From an uncultured Oscillibacter sp. (GTDB lineage: Bacteria; Bacillota; Clostridia; Oscillospirales; Oscillospiraceae): a stretch of DNA of 6,707 bases. Shown in pieces: positions 6,439-6,707 of this stretch (position 1 is its first letter; each line of letters begins with the position of its first letter). The notes under the pieces were generated by a model that saw only the letters and a program-made list of their open reading frames with translations, did not search any database and was not told the DNA's origin. A program made the position numbers and the translations under genes. The DNA lies in contig CAKTMK010000063.1 of the NCBI GenBank assembly GCA_934574045.1, positions 1-6,707 on the forward strand. Direction: 5' to 3'.

Positions 6439-6707
6439 ATGAAAAAGCATGATGCGTCGCTGTTTCAAATCGGAGAGGTCATGAAGATCGTCGGCGTGAC
6501 CCGTAAGGCCCTTCGCGTTTACGAGGAAATGGGGCTTTTGACGCCTGCCGTGCAGGATGAAGAAAGCGGATACCGCTATTATTCGGCGGACAACATGACG
6601 CAGATCCGCTCCATCCGCTCGCTGCAGGCGCTCGGCCTGTCGCTCAAGGAGGTGGCGGCGTATTACTACGACACGGAGAATATGGACGCCTATCTGCATC
6701 GGCTGCT
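6439..6707 (+). CDS. MerR-family transcriptional regulator, N-terminal 89 residues (truncated by window edge)
   Basis: The frame opens at ATG 6439 and is still open at the right edge. Residues 9-36 hold the winged helix-turn-helix start FQIGEVMKIVGVTRKALRVYEE-MGLL-P, followed by ESGYRYYS (42-49), the wing motif, and IRSIRSLQALGLSLKEVA, the second HTH-like helices. This is the canonical MerR DNA-binding domain, which works as a dimer, binds the dyad in a long-spacer promoter and remodels it. No Cys occurs in the visible part, and the GYRYYS form resembles the BmrR/GyrI-like branch more than the metal sensors; the effector domain lies outside the window, so the ligand is unknown. It is divergent from the giant surface gene with 278 bp between the start codons, and the operator-like dyad between them implies control of that gene and perhaps itself. 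Confidence 0.93.
   Translation, partial: MKKHDASLFQIGEVMKIVGVTRKALRVYEEMGLLTPAVQDEESGYRYYSADNMTQIRSIRSLQALGLSLKEVAAYYYDTENMDAYLHRL

Overview
The window looks like chromosomal DNA from a GC-rich, gut-type Clostridia (Bacillota; Oscillospiraceae or a relative). The reasons are Bacillota-style Shine-Dalgarno sequences, a signal peptide followed by modular secreted domains, InlB-type B-repeats, and HPVCG/CLNG beta-helix modules of a kind familiar from large secreted proteins of gut Clostridia. The taxonomic call is an inference from style; there is no marker gene.

Layout: positions 6160 down to 1 on the minus strand are one uninterrupted reading frame. It starts at an ATG with a strong ribosome binding site and leaves the left edge still open, giving at least 2053 residues. 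Read from its N-terminus it holds: signal peptide (1-25), DUF6273-like domain (about 50-308), Ig-like domain (about 354-432), first His/Cys-headed beta-helix module (450-778), second and longer beta-helix module (784-1319), Big2-like Ig domain (1320-1417), three InlB B-repeats (1420-1635), and a nearly identical tandem array of 115-residue His/Cys-rich units (1637 to about 2036). The C-terminus, and any cell-wall anchor, lies outside the window.

Positions 6161-6438 are a divergent intergenic region. It holds a minus-strand promoter TTGACT-N19-TATACT whose long spacer is filled by a GC-rich dyad, the arrangement typical of MerR-regulated promoters. A leader of about 200 nt with two abutting perfect hairpins follows. 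From 6439 on the plus strand runs a MerR-family regulator, truncated by the right edge after 89 codons.

Working model (inference): the MerR protein binds the dyad between -35 and -10 and switches transcription of the giant surface protein in response to an unknown ligand. The pair would be a ligand-controlled surface or adhesin locus, and the tandem array gives the protein a route to length variation.
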